Under the pieces are notes generated by a model. The model saw only the letters and a list, made by a program, of their open reading frames with translations. It did no database searches and was not told the origin of the DNA. The position numbers were made by a program, and so were the translations under genes. This document shows, piece by piece, positions 53,750 to 62,919 of a stretch of 64,000 nt of DNA. Location of the stretch: assembly GCA_022648545.1 (NCBI GenBank), contig JALCMP010000002.1, positions 1 to 64,000 of the forward strand, read 5' to 3'. Each line of letters opens with the position of its first letter. Position 1 is the stretch's first letter. The stretch is from Bacteroidales bacterium. GTDB lineage: Bacteria > Bacteroidota > Bacteroidia > Bacteroidales > UBA932.

Positions 53750-54355
53750 TCCCAAATTCCAACTGGTTCAATTAAAAGTCGGCTGCCAGTGCTTCTATTG
53801 CCAAAGATGCTTAATTTAAATTCCAACTGGTTCAATTAAAAGTTGCATTCTTTCTCTATATCTCGCAAAGAAATGCATTTAAATTCCAACTGGTTCAATT
53901 AAAAGACAGAAAGCAATAAAGCAATTATTTTAATTGCGTAATTTAAATTCCAACTGGTTCAATTAAAAGCTGACAAAGATATTTCTGCTTGCCGTTATCA
54001 AAGATTTAAATTCCAACTGGTTCAATTAAAAGCAAGGCGCTGAATAATGGCGGTGAGGATACCGGCATTTAAATTCCAACTGGTTCAATTAAAAGGTAGA
54101 CATCATACAACCTGTCCATGTCGATGTAAATTATTTAAATTCCAACTGGTTCAATTAAAAGGCGAAGATTTTTATAACATGCAATCCGAAAAAAAATATT
54201 TAAATTCCAACTGGTTCAATTAAAAGAAACCATTAGTCGTGCATTATGGGGTAAAAACTTCATTTAAATTCCAACTGGTTCAATTAAAAGGCGGTAATTC
54301 AACAGCCACTTTCCTGACTTAAGCATATTTAAATTCCAACTGGTTCAATTAAAAG
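53750..54355 (-). CRISPR. CRISPR array, ten 29-bp repeats and nine spacers
   Basis: A 29-bp repeat (ATTTAAATTCCAACTGG followed by TTCAATTAAAAG on the + strand) starts at 53750, 53814, 53877, 53941, 54004, 54067, 54133, 54198, 54262 and 54327. Spacers are 34-37 bp. The first repeat has decayed 5' bases (CTCC for ATTT), the usual mark of the leader-distal end. Together with the promoter at 54414-54421 this gives minus-strand transcription from the cas side, so crRNA repeats read CTTTTAATTGAACCAGTTGG then AATTTAAAT. No spacer was seen to match the window by eye. Confidence 0.97.
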
Positions 54356-54421
54356 GGATAAAACACGTAGCGTTAAGTGGCATTTCAAGAGACTCTGTGC
54401 TATGTTTGCTATACAAATATA
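54356..54421 (-). promoter_or_regulatory. CRISPR leader and array promoter
   Basis: On the minus strand a TATATTTG -7 box (54414-54421) precedes the array by 58 bp, next to an A-run. The position and orientation, between the array and cas genes, match a leader. The rest to 54645 is AT-rich with no gene. Confidence 0.7.
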
Positions 54422-54645
54422 CTTTTTTTTCGTGATTGTTTTCTGTCAATGTGCAATTGTATGAAAAGGCCCGGGGATCGACAGACTAAAGTAATCCTTA
54501 GTAATATATTTCTATATGATTATAAATAAATTATCAGCATAACATCAGGTGATAAATTCTTATTATTTCAGAAAATTTCCAGTTAAAATAGAGACTAAGT
54601 TCTATATTGTTATTTTATAGCAACGTTGGAATCAGTCCTGTGTCT

Positions 54646-56616
54646 TTATAGAAAATTATTATTATTATATATTTCAGTAATATTCAAACGTTTTCTATCA
54701 AATGTTTTACTCAAAGATTTTACCTTGTCTATAAGTTTTACCTGACTTTTATTTATCTCAGCAACCCCACTTTTATTTTTATTCCTGATAATACTAAGAC
54801 TTTTTTCAAAGGTCCTTGGCAAATCAAATATTTCTTTTGGAGATAATAATTCATTTTCTTTAGCCCCAATGCTAGGTATTGTATTTACAACATATTGAAT
54901 ATCTTTATCCCGTTCTTTCAATTTACCAACTGTATAACGCTTAATCACGTATTTCTTACAATCAATTTCTTCAATATCAAGAATCTCTTTATATTGAAGA
55001 ATCCATTCTAAAGAATATGAAAGTTCTATATTTAATTGTTTGTCTATAATTTGAACGACAATAGAGTTATCCCTGAAACTAAGAAAGGTATCTAAATAAT
55101 TGTTCCACCATTCCGCCCAAGCTTTTGAACTTATTCCGGTAGGGAATGCTCGATTCAAAGAACAAATTAACTCATCAATCTCTGAAAACAGTTTATATCT
55201 ACTATAGGCATCTGCATTTTTGAAAAAGTCTTCTTCGTTTAATCTCTTTTTAAAGTATTTTAATGTATTATAGGCTCCTCTCTGATTTTTCAAATTTCTT
55301 TCAATACACCATACATACTCTCCTACGTAATACGGAACTTTCTCAGAATAAAATTTCTTTGATTGAATTACAAAACGAATTTTCTCTAAAAAGTCATAAT
55401 AGTCAACTTCTTCACATCCATTGAAAGCTCGTTTTAAAGAATTATACTTAACATTATCTATACTAACAACAACCTTACCTTCCAAAGCACCTCTTGCCAC
55501 TCGTCCAAATCTTTGGACAAAATTTTGATAATATTTCCCGGGCTGCATAATACAGTACTCAACATTGTAATTAACTCCGACCTCAGCTTTATTGGTTGCA
55601 ATAATAATATTGGCTTCTTTAATTCTTCTCTGTTGATTTTCTGTTTTAGGAGTATACCCAGTGCTTTGATAAATGATACTTCTCGGAAATTGATTTGCTA
55701 AATCATCCGAAAGTATTTGTACTTCATTTAACTTATCCAATACTATTAAGACTCTCTTTCCCGAATCAATAATGTTTTTAATCTCAGACTTATATTCAAT
55801 AATAGGAATCTTTTGATTCAATGTTGAACAAAACTCGACATTGATTAACCCGTGTATAGCTCTCGAATGACTTGCATCATCTACAATATTTTCAATTATT
55901 TCCTCAACTTGATATCCTTTATTGATTAACAAGTCTTTTAATGCTTTCTCCGGCGTAGCCGATACAAAAAAGAACTTGACTTTATTGTTTTCTTGTAAGA
56001 ATATATCTCGTAAATAAATCAGAGTAAGTATATTGGCTATCTGAGCTTCATCATATAAATGATATTCGTCAAAAATGATATAGCCAAAATATTCCAAAAA
56101 ATTATAGAAATTATTCCTGCCGGTATTTCGCCATGCATTTTGGTGATATCCTCCGTGCATTGCATAATTAATAATATCAGGATTTGTTATAACCAAATCC
56201 GTATCCCCTTTACAAAGTTCGATTACTTTGGCCCATCTATCAAATCCTTTTACAGCGAATTCATCTAAAGTTCGTCCTGTAATTTTCTTGATATTTAGAA
56301 ATGGATATGTCTTTGAAAAATTCTCCGATAATTCATCAATCAAAGCATTCGGTGGTAAAACAATAAGGCCTCTTATTCGTCCTTCATCAAAAGGTTTGGG
56401 ATTCTTCTTAGCATTAATAACAGGAAAGGGGAAAGCATAACTTTTCCCCGTCCCTGTAGGAGCTGTAACAATCGTAAATTCTTTAAATCCTTCAAAATCC
56501 AATTTCATGCGTTTCTGAAATTCATGTAGAAAGCAAACTTTTCCATTCGGAAAGGTTTCTGTTTCATTAGTTAGCGCAACAAATTGTGGTTTAATTTTTA
56601 CTGAGAATTTATCCAT
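54646..56616 (-). CDS. cas3: Cas3' helicase of type I-D CRISPR
   Basis: A 656-aa DExH helicase: Walker A TAPTGTGKS (51-59), DEYH box (183-186), FVSATPEKAL and motif VI QRFGRVARGA. There is no HD nuclease domain; in type I-D the HD domain sits on Cas10d instead, as it does here. It unwinds DNA during interference. It is the last gene of the cas operon on the minus strand, 4 bp after csc1, and is AT-rich like the other effector genes. Confidence 0.9.
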   Translation of the reverse strand: MDKFSVKIKPQFVALTNETETFPNGKVCFLHEFQKRMKLDFEGFKEFTIVTAPTGTGKSYAFPFPVINAKKNPKPFDEGRIRGLIVLPPNALIDELSENFSKTYPFLNIKKITGRTLDEFAVKGFDRWAKVIELCKGDTDLVITNPDIINYAMHGGYHQNAWRNTGRNNFYNFLEYFGYIIFDEYHLYDEAQIANILTLIYLRDIFLQENNKVKFFFVSATPEKALKDLLINKGYQVEEIIENIVDDASHSRAIHGLINVEFCSTLNQKIPIIEYKSEIKNIIDSGKRVLIVLDKLNEVQILSDDLANQFPRSIIYQSTGYTPKTENQQRRIKEANIIIATNKAEVGVNYNVEYCIMQPGKYYQNFVQRFGRVARGALEGKVVVSIDNVKYNSLKRAFNGCEEVDYYDFLEKIRFVIQSKKFYSEKVPYYVGEYVWCIERNLKNQRGAYNTLKYFKKRLNEEDFFKNADAYSRYKLFSEIDELICSLNRAFPTGISSKAWAEWWNNYLDTFLSFRDNSIVVQIIDKQLNIELSYSLEWILQYKEILDIEEIDCKKYVIKRYTVGKLKERDKDIQYVVNTIPSIGAKENELLSPKEIFDLPRTFEKSLSIIRNKNKSGVAEINKSQVKLIDKVKSLSKTFDRKRLNITEIYNNNNFL

Positions 56617-56620
56617 TATT

Positions 56621-57292
56621 CTAAAAGATAGGATTAAATACTTCTTTGATATTCTCTAATGAAAAATGCTTTATGATATTATAATTTTCAAGGATATAGG
56701 TAAAATTAGCCTTCTTTTCATCCATCATTACTTTTATTGCAATGTCAAGATTATTGAATACTTCTTTTAATGTAAAAGCATTCAACCAATAATCGCTATC
56801 CTTGACTCCAGAATCAATTTCTTCTACTTTTACTAAAGTCTCTTTTCCGGTTCCAACTCTAATTGTTGATGGCAACTCTATGTTTTCTTTAGATATAAAT
56901 AAGGCTATAAATTCCGTTCCTAATTTCACACCTTGCACTTGCCTGAAATTTTTAAATGGAGATTTCCCTGATTTGTCAATTCTATCTATATCAATAAAAC
57001 CATCAACATTGAATAAGGTATTACGTATATAATTTTCAGTTTTGCCAACATTTGCCTTTGCAGGTTTTGCAACAGTACAATAAAATCCGAAATCTTTGAT
57101 TTCAGTATATTCGGGTTTTAATCGAAAATTATACATCGTTTGATTTTCATTTAAACACCGATTAAAAGCATAAGTTAATGCCAAATCACCGATAAACGAA
57201 CCTGTGACAGAGGCCGAAGTTGAACCACCGGAAACCTCGGTATAATAAAACAAATGATTCAAAAGAGTCAGTTTTATTATTTTTGTTTGCAT
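56621..57292 (-). CDS. csc1: Csc1 (Cas5-group) subunit of type I-D Cascade
   Basis: A 223-aa RAMP protein with the Csc1 pattern: GSFIGDLALTYAF (about residues 31-43), PEYTEIKDFGFYCTVAKPAKA, VQGVKLGTEFIALF and LPSTIRVGTGKETLVKVE (the 'IR.G....' block). It should cap the crRNA 5' handle. It overlaps csc2 by 16 bp, so translation is coupled. Confidence 0.8.
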   Translation of the reverse strand: MQTKIIKLTLLNHLFYYTEVSGGSTSASVTGSFIGDLALTYAFNRCLNENQTMYNFRLKPEYTEIKDFGFYCTVAKPAKANVGKTENYIRNTLFNVDGFIDIDRIDKSGKSPFKNFRQVQGVKLGTEFIALFISKENIELPSTIRVGTGKETLVKVEEIDSGVKDSDYWLNAFTLKEVFNNLDIAIKVMMDEKKANFTYILENYNIIKHFSLENIKEVFNPIF

Positions 57293-58221
57293 ACGTGTAT
57301 ATCTGTCAAAAATTTAACACAATCTTCTTTTGCTTTTGTATATATCTCTTGTAATCCCTTTTTGTCATCTTTCCCCCATAATTCAGTAATTAAAGAAATG
57401 ACATCTTGCGCATCTTTGTAATTATTCTCTCCATATACAGTTTGCATTGCTCCATTAATTGCTGATTTCACATTCTCAAATGTTACTTCTTTTCCAGAAT
57501 CCCAATTTTTAGAGATGCTATAACTATTTACCGGCTGTTCAAATTTCGCCAAGCCGAATCCGAGAATATGATTCTTCATATTAGAACTTAATGTTGTACT
57601 TTGTGCTCCATAACGGTTCTCAAAAAGAATACAGGATAATAAATGGATAAACAATTCAGGAGTAATGTTTTCTACCGTAATGAAATGTGGAAATAATGTT
57701 CCAGGTTTAATGTACTGAACCTGAAACAAGGATTGCCTAAGTTTTCCTTCCTCTTCATTCCACATTGTTCCGCCTTCACTTAAAGCATTGTGTTGCAAAG
57801 TACCGGTTATTTCATCGACATCCCTAATCGAATATGCCCAATCATAGATAGCTCTGCTTGTAATGCCTACGGCATCATTACTTTCTGTTACACTGTCACC
57901 AAATAAAATAGAATTTGGATTCCCTAATTGTTCGCTTTTCTTTACCACATTATATCTAAAGTCATTATCAATGACATTGAATTCTCTACAAATCTTTAAG
58001 CCTAAAAGTTTTTCTCTGCTTTTGAGTTTTCTGGCAGGAATTTCCACAATATCTTTATTCTCTCCTGCTTTAAATGTTATCGTTTCATCAGGGTAATTAC
58101 TTCTGATAATCAAGTTACCAGTTACCTCGCGAAGAATAGCGATTTTGATTGTCCCTAATGTGTTATTTTTCAGATTATTCACAAAATAGAATTCGTTAAT
58201 ATAGTCTAATAGTTTTTCCAT
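57277..58221 (-). CDS. csc2: Csc2 (Cas7-group) backbone subunit of type I-D Cascade
   Basis: A 314-aa RAMP protein matching Csc2: TIKIAILREVTGNLIIRSN, ARKLKSREKLLGLKICREF, NSILFGDSVTESNDAVGITSRAIYDWAYSI, GTLQHNALSEGGTMWNEEEG and ILFENRYGAQSTTLSSNMKN. It polymerises along the crRNA spacer. It overlaps csc1 by 16 bp and lies 5 bp from cas10d. Confidence 0.88.
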   Translation of the reverse strand: MEKLLDYINEFYFVNNLKNNTLGTIKIAILREVTGNLIIRSNYPDETITFKAGENKDIVEIPARKLKSREKLLGLKICREFNVIDNDFRYNVVKKSEQLGNPNSILFGDSVTESNDAVGITSRAIYDWAYSIRDVDEITGTLQHNALSEGGTMWNEEEGKLRQSLFQVQYIKPGTLFPHFITVENITPELFIHLLSCILFENRYGAQSTTLSSNMKNHILGFGLAKFEQPVNSYSISKNWDSGKEVTFENVKSAINGAMQTVYGENNYKDAQDVISLITELWGKDDKKGLQEIYTKAKEDCVKFLTDIHVCKQK

Positions 58222-58226
58222 AATGA

Positions 58227-61034
58227 TTATTTATTTAGAATTAAGTTAATGTATTTGTCTGTGTATTTTTCTTTTGAATCGCCTTTTAAAGCTAATTTGA
58301 TATTCTCTTCTGTTATTTCCTTGCCTTCTTTTTTTAACTTCTCAGCAATTTTATTTGCAGAATTTTCATCGAATTTTTGAGCACATTTTTCTTTATAAAC
58401 AAATGCAAACTGATAAATCCAATCTTTTTCACGATTTAGGTTTGGAAGTGTCCCTTTCCATTCTTTTTTATAAAGTTCGTCATATACTGCTGTTGCAAAG
58501 TCTTTAATGGCTTCCATATTTACATAATCCAATCGGAGTGATTTATAAATATTTCCACTTGTCCTTTGAATTACATTATCTCTATCGTAGCCTTGTTTTA
58601 CTTCTTTTCGGACAAAATCTAATGCTGTTCGAATGAGCCAGGTCTCCTCAGAACCACTACTGTTATATCCAATGGTGGTAATTTTTGTAGCCAGTTCGGC
58701 TAAATTTTCTGTAACTGTCATACTCGTAAATAAATTAGGATTATTATTAATGAATTTTTTTAGTTTCTCATAAACTTTCTTTTTGTCATCTTCTTTAAGT
58801 AAATAATACACAGAAAAATACTTGTTTCTATTTTCAGATATTTGTAATAGATTACCCTCTAATCTATTTGAACCGAGAGTCAGAATAAGACTTATTTCTT
58901 CTAATGCTTTATCTATATTTATCAATCTTACCCTATCCCAGCCTAATTGTCGAAGAAATCGTGGAGCATTCTCATATCTGAATACCTCTTTATGTGGTTG
59001 GTATGGTGACATAACGCCAGTAATATATGAGCGAATGCCTAATGTTTTGATTAGAAGAAGGCTTTTACGAACATAGTAGAAATTTGCTTCAATACCGGAT
59101 GCTATTTTATCGAAATTTAGATTATATAGATTGTACTGGAATTTCGCATTTTTATCGAATTGAATAGGAGTATCATTAAGTACCTGTATATTTTTTGCTT
59201 TGGCACAAGCTATTAATATATTTCTATCAATGCCTAAAGTAGTTTCAAAAAAGTCATTGTAAATAATAACATTTGCATCCTTGGGATAATTCGATTGTGA
59301 TTTTCTCAATTTGTTTTCTTCTGCATATAAATCGGATATATGACTTGTAGTGTTATTTAAAGAAGTTATCGTTCTATTACTGAACCCTCTTGCTTTCATT
59401 GAAAAGGCAACGTCTTCTTTATATTCTTTTAAGCCAACGCCCCCTGTAAAAGCACACATTTTCCCTTTTTCTGGAATTATTGGATTATACTCATCAAATA
59501 CATTCATAGAGTTATTTCCTCTGTAATTAAAGTACTTATTAAAAAAATCTTTAATGACCGTGTTTTCTTGTTGCTCTCCGGTGAATGAATGAATTATTTC
59601 ATTTTCCAACTGATTGATATACTCTTCCATATCATCCTCATCCATTTCTTTTATTACGGAATAAGTTTTGACGATACCCAGATAGGTTTTTAATAAGGCA
59701 TTTGAGCTGTTTGTATGTGCTTCAATATAAGTCTTTAATTCACTTGTATTTGAAATTGATTGTGTATCATCATCTTGTTTTAGCTGTATCTCTAAGGGGA
59801 AATCCTCATTCTTGTTTAACCATTCATCAAAATCATTTTTCCACGCTTTATTCTGTTTGGCATTTAACCATTGAATTTTATTTAAACAATATATTTTGAG
59901 AGAATCACAACTCCAATCTTCATAACTTTCTTTATCAACATTTAGATACAGCTTATTATTTTGTATTCTTGTCTTAATGGGTAGTCCATATATTTCTATT
60001 AGTTTATTGTTAAACTCAACAAATAAGGAAAAATCACTTATTTTATCATTACCATTAGGAGATAATGCAAAAAAACTATCAATTTTTTCTTCAATAATTT
60101 TTTCCAAAACCTCCTGTTTAAATTCAACGGAACCGATAAAACCAAAACTACATTTCTGAGCATCAATTTTTGTCAAACCCACAGGATCAATATCTTCACT
60201 TACTTGCTCTGCTGTATGTTGAATTTTTGTTACTTCCGCTTTTGTCAAGTCTTCCCCGAAATAAATAAAGCCATTTCGTAATGCTTGGAAAACTTTTTTG
60301 CCGGAGAAAGCCATTACTTTTCTTGCTGATTGAAGAATGTTTTGACTTAGTAAGATGTAAGGGTTGGGATTAACTTCAACATAAGAAATCGGCAACCGAT
60401 TAATGCCAGATATGATTGAAAGCGATTTTGAAATTGAGTTGTAGAACTCTTCTACTGAATCAAAATTTTGATTGGAAGCAATTTTATCAGCGAATTTACA
60501 GAGTATAGCCAAAACCTCTTTCATATGTATCTCACTAAGTGAGATCTTATATTGATTAGCAAGTACACTTGTCCTGTCTTCATCAGATAAACATAAATAA
60601 TAGACATCTCCCTTGTATTTTTCAAATTCGGGAAAAAAGTTTTTTACTGACTCATTTTGCCCAATCGTTTTATCAAGTTCTTTTAATGCTTCTTGTAAAC
60701 TTTTCGCTTTTAATAATTTATTGGCATCGTGAAAAGTATAGCCAAGAATAAACGTCTTGATATAAAGTTCAGCCTCTTTATTTTCTATCCATCCCTTCTT
60801 TGCTAAATATTTTTCATAAATGAGCAAACTCGGAATCAAGCCATTTAAAATATGAATATGATAAGGCATATCATAATCATCTTTTCGGACTTTGTTATCA
60901 ATTACAAATAAACCTTTTGCTTCTGTAATTGGATATTTTACAAGCAAATCCTGTAAAATTGTATCAAAATATAGTTGTGTTATATTTTGAAAAATCTCTG
61001 TATCGAAATACTGTTCTATTAATTTATATTCCAT
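58227..61034 (-). CDS. cas10d: Cas10d large subunit with N-terminal HD nuclease domain
   Basis: A 935-aa large subunit. The first ~190 residues read as an HD nuclease: PYHIHILNGL (H59/H61), GYTFHDANKLL (H102-D103) and LAILCKFADKIA; this replaces the HD domain absent from the helicase gene. The rest is divergent but has Palm-like and helical segments (for example GKMCAFTGGVGLKEYKEDVAFS, around residue 510). Large size, HD fusion and csc1/csc2 neighbours identify it as Cas10d of type I-D. It is AT-rich. GGDD-type cyclase motif is not seen, as expected for type I. Confidence 0.85.
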   Translation of the reverse strand: MEYKLIEQYFDTEIFQNITQLYFDTILQDLLVKYPITEAKGLFVIDNKVRKDDYDMPYHIHILNGLIPSLLIYEKYLAKKGWIENKEAELYIKTFILGYTFHDANKLLKAKSLQEALKELDKTIGQNESVKNFFPEFEKYKGDVYYLCLSDEDRTSVLANQYKISLSEIHMKEVLAILCKFADKIASNQNFDSVEEFYNSISKSLSIISGINRLPISYVEVNPNPYILLSQNILQSARKVMAFSGKKVFQALRNGFIYFGEDLTKAEVTKIQHTAEQVSEDIDPVGLTKIDAQKCSFGFIGSVEFKQEVLEKIIEEKIDSFFALSPNGNDKISDFSLFVEFNNKLIEIYGLPIKTRIQNNKLYLNVDKESYEDWSCDSLKIYCLNKIQWLNAKQNKAWKNDFDEWLNKNEDFPLEIQLKQDDDTQSISNTSELKTYIEAHTNSSNALLKTYLGIVKTYSVIKEMDEDDMEEYINQLENEIIHSFTGEQQENTVIKDFFNKYFNYRGNNSMNVFDEYNPIIPEKGKMCAFTGGVGLKEYKEDVAFSMKARGFSNRTITSLNNTTSHISDLYAEENKLRKSQSNYPKDANVIIYNDFFETTLGIDRNILIACAKAKNIQVLNDTPIQFDKNAKFQYNLYNLNFDKIASGIEANFYYVRKSLLLIKTLGIRSYITGVMSPYQPHKEVFRYENAPRFLRQLGWDRVRLINIDKALEEISLILTLGSNRLEGNLLQISENRNKYFSVYYLLKEDDKKKVYEKLKKFINNNPNLFTSMTVTENLAELATKITTIGYNSSGSEETWLIRTALDFVRKEVKQGYDRDNVIQRTSGNIYKSLRLDYVNMEAIKDFATAVYDELYKKEWKGTLPNLNREKDWIYQFAFVYKEKCAQKFDENSANKIAEKLKKEGKEITEENIKLALKGDSKEKYTDKYINLILNK

Positions 61035-61088
61035 ATTTGTTACATTTTCTCAATTATTAAGCATATTATAAAATATGATTCCTTTTTC

Positions 61089-61352
61089 CTACAAAAACGT
61101 CCCGGTGCTTCCTCTTTCTTTTCCTACTATTTCTTTGTCGAGGAATTGTTCGTCGCGACTCTTGAATATTATTATGCTGTCGGTTCCTTCGTCCATAAAG
61201 TGTTTTGCATGGTACACCAGCTGTTTTAGCTTTACTTCGGAAATATCTCCTTCAAATACGGAGTTCTGCACCCAGCTCAGGTATTTCCTGCACAGTTTGA
61301 GCATCTTGCCCACGCGCTTTTCGCCAAAGTCATAAACGAGTATAACATACAT
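61089..61352 (-). CDS. cas2: Cas2 adaptation protein
   Basis: An 87-aa ferredoxin-fold protein (MYVILVYDFGEKRVGKMLKL, YLSWVQNSVFEGDISEVKL, DSIIIFKSRDEQFL), the size and strand pattern of Cas2. The ATG at 61352 overlaps the cas1 stop by one base (TGATG), so I choose it over an upstream TTG at 61358. It forms the integrase with Cas1. Confidence 0.93.
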   Translation of the reverse strand: MYVILVYDFGEKRVGKMLKLCRKYLSWVQNSVFEGDISEVKLKQLVYHAKHFMDEGTDSIIIFKSRDEQFLDKEIVGKERGSTGTFL

Positions 61353-62374
61353 CACCAATACATTTTAAAAGGTTTGTACTCTTCTATGCCGAGCAGATGC
61401 TTGGAAAGCTTGTAGCACTCCAGTCTTATGAGATACCTGTAGCTGACATTTCTTTTCAGCGAACGGTGAGAGATAGTCTCGTTCAGACGTTCTTCAATCT
61501 CCTTTACGAAAATCTTTTTCCCGGTTTCGTTCAACAAACATTTATTAAGACTGCGGTCGAAGTGCCGTTCCTGAATCATCTTTTTGTTTAGTACCTTAAA
61601 TATCACCCTGTCCACTATTACAGGCTTGAATATTTCGGATATATCAAGAGACAGGGAGTATCTCCTCTCGCCCGGCGAATGCAGATAACTTATTGTGGGA
61701 TTGAGCTGCGTCTGGTGGATAGCCCTCAGACATTGTGAATAGCACATCATGTTACCGAAGGAGATCAGGGCGTTGACTTCGTTACGGGGAGGCTGTTTTG
61801 TTCTTGCGCCCATCTGGAAATCGTTAAGAACAAGATTGAAGGCTTCATAATATAGCTGCCTGATATTCCCCTCAACTCCCATAAGTTGTTTAACATTTTT
61901 GGTATCGTATATTTGGCCGGCCAAACCGCGTATCATATCAATAAGAACTTCAAGATCCTTCCCCCTCCTGTTATAATACTGAAGATTCTTTATCATATTA
62001 AAGGAAGCTCCGTCTATGAATTTCTGGGCTATAACCAGCCTCGCCTTGTCGTTCCTGTAATATTCGGTTTGTGCGAGAAGCATGCGCCCCGACAGCAGAA
62101 AATCACGCGGCATGAAAGATCCCGTGTAATTCTCGTAATAATCGAAAAAATGTACGGCAATATCGCTCTGTCCTAAAAAGTTATAAAGGGAGCTGTTGGC
62201 TCTTAGAGAACCGAATACATAAAATTCGCTGACATTTTCCACAGGGATGTAACGGGTATCTCCTTCGGTATACGAATTTTCGTCGGCTTCGTTTTGTATA
62301 AGCGGAGTAAATTTTAGAGTATTATCCTTTCGTTCAAGAATTCCGGGATTGAACAGGTAATAAGTTTTTTTCAT
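61352..62374 (-). CDS. cas1: Cas1 integrase
   Basis: A 340-aa Cas1 with catalytic E168 (GVEGNIRQLYYE), H232 and D244 (SYLHSPGERRYSLSLDISEIF). The sequence is of the type I-B style (YYLFNPGILERKDNTLKF...). It inserts spacers at the leader-repeat junction with Cas2 and Cas4. GC is clearly higher than in cas10d and cas3. Confidence 0.95.
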   Translation of the reverse strand: MKKTYYLFNPGILERKDNTLKFTPLIQNEADENSYTEGDTRYIPVENVSEFYVFGSLRANSSLYNFLGQSDIAVHFFDYYENYTGSFMPRDFLLSGRMLLAQTEYYRNDKARLVIAQKFIDGASFNMIKNLQYYNRRGKDLEVLIDMIRGLAGQIYDTKNVKQLMGVEGNIRQLYYEAFNLVLNDFQMGARTKQPPRNEVNALISFGNMMCYSQCLRAIHQTQLNPTISYLHSPGERRYSLSLDISEIFKPVIVDRVIFKVLNKKMIQERHFDRSLNKCLLNETGKKIFVKEIEERLNETISHRSLKRNVSYRYLIRLECYKLSKHLLGIEEYKPFKMYW

Positions 62375-62393
62375 AGTTTAATATCATATCGTC

Positions 62394-62912
62394 TTAGTCG
62401 GGCTCGGTTTCTTCGGAATAGCAAAAATCATAATAACTGCACGACCGGCAAAAGCTGCGTTTTATTCTGGGCGGACAAGCATCGGAACTTATTATCCTTA
62501 CTATTTCCTTTTCCATATTCGAGATTTTAGCCCGGTCGGCGTCGGTAAGTTCTACCGGCTCGGTCTTTCTCAGCACAGGATATTCAAGAATCCCTTTTAT
62601 TCCGGATATGCCGTTCTTTTCAAACACATACATATAGTATTTGAGCTGCCATTCGTGAGCCGGTTCCATTTTGTCGGATTTCTTTATTTCGTGTATAACC
62701 TTGTTTTTGGCGTCGTAGAAATCCACCTTTACCCCGTCAAGTTCCACCTCTTCGTATTTCCCCGATCTTTGCGGATAACTTTCCTCATGTATTAGCTTGC
62801 CCTCGAACACAAGATCGGAAGTATGCTCCATTGAGATGCCGTTGGAAAAAAGCCACAACTTCCTATGGCATATCATATAATAATTAAAGTGTGTTCCGGT
62901 TATTTCCATCAC
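62394..62912 (-). CDS. cas4: Cas4 exonuclease
   Basis: A 172-aa RecB-like nuclease with the four cysteines of the Fe-S cluster: YYMICHRKLW near residue 14 and the cluster FCRSCSYYDFC near residue 155-165, plus DFYDAKNKVIHEIKKSDKM (catalytic D...ExK) and HEWQLKYYMYVFEKNG. It trims protospacers and defines PAM choice. Located 19 bp upstream of cas1. Confidence 0.93.
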   Translation of the reverse strand: MMEITGTHFNYYMICHRKLWLFSNGISMEHTSDLVFEGKLIHEESYPQRSGKYEEVELDGVKVDFYDAKNKVIHEIKKSDKMEPAHEWQLKYYMYVFEKNGISGIKGILEYPVLRKTEPVELTDADRAKISNMEKEIVRIISSDACPPRIKRSFCRSCSYYDFCYSEETEPD

Positions 62913-62919
62913 TATTTAA

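Noticed and set aside
53647-53835. A 62-codon open frame on the minus strand over the left end of the CRISPR array
   Set aside because: It is made from the repeat and the first spacer (repeat-encoded NQLEFKLS) and has no independent support.
53398-54645. A DGR template repeat, Avd gene or reverse transcriptase after the fimbrillin gene
   Set aside because: No A-rich copy of the variable region and no reverse transcriptase motif were found here or elsewhere in the window.
54356-54645. A tracrRNA-like or second array next to the leader
   Set aside because: No further repeat copy or anti-repeat is present, and type I systems do not use one.
58227-61034. Cas8b large subunit of type I-B
   Set aside because: The N-terminal HD motifs, together with a helicase lacking HD and Csc1/Csc2-type neighbours, point to Cas10d.
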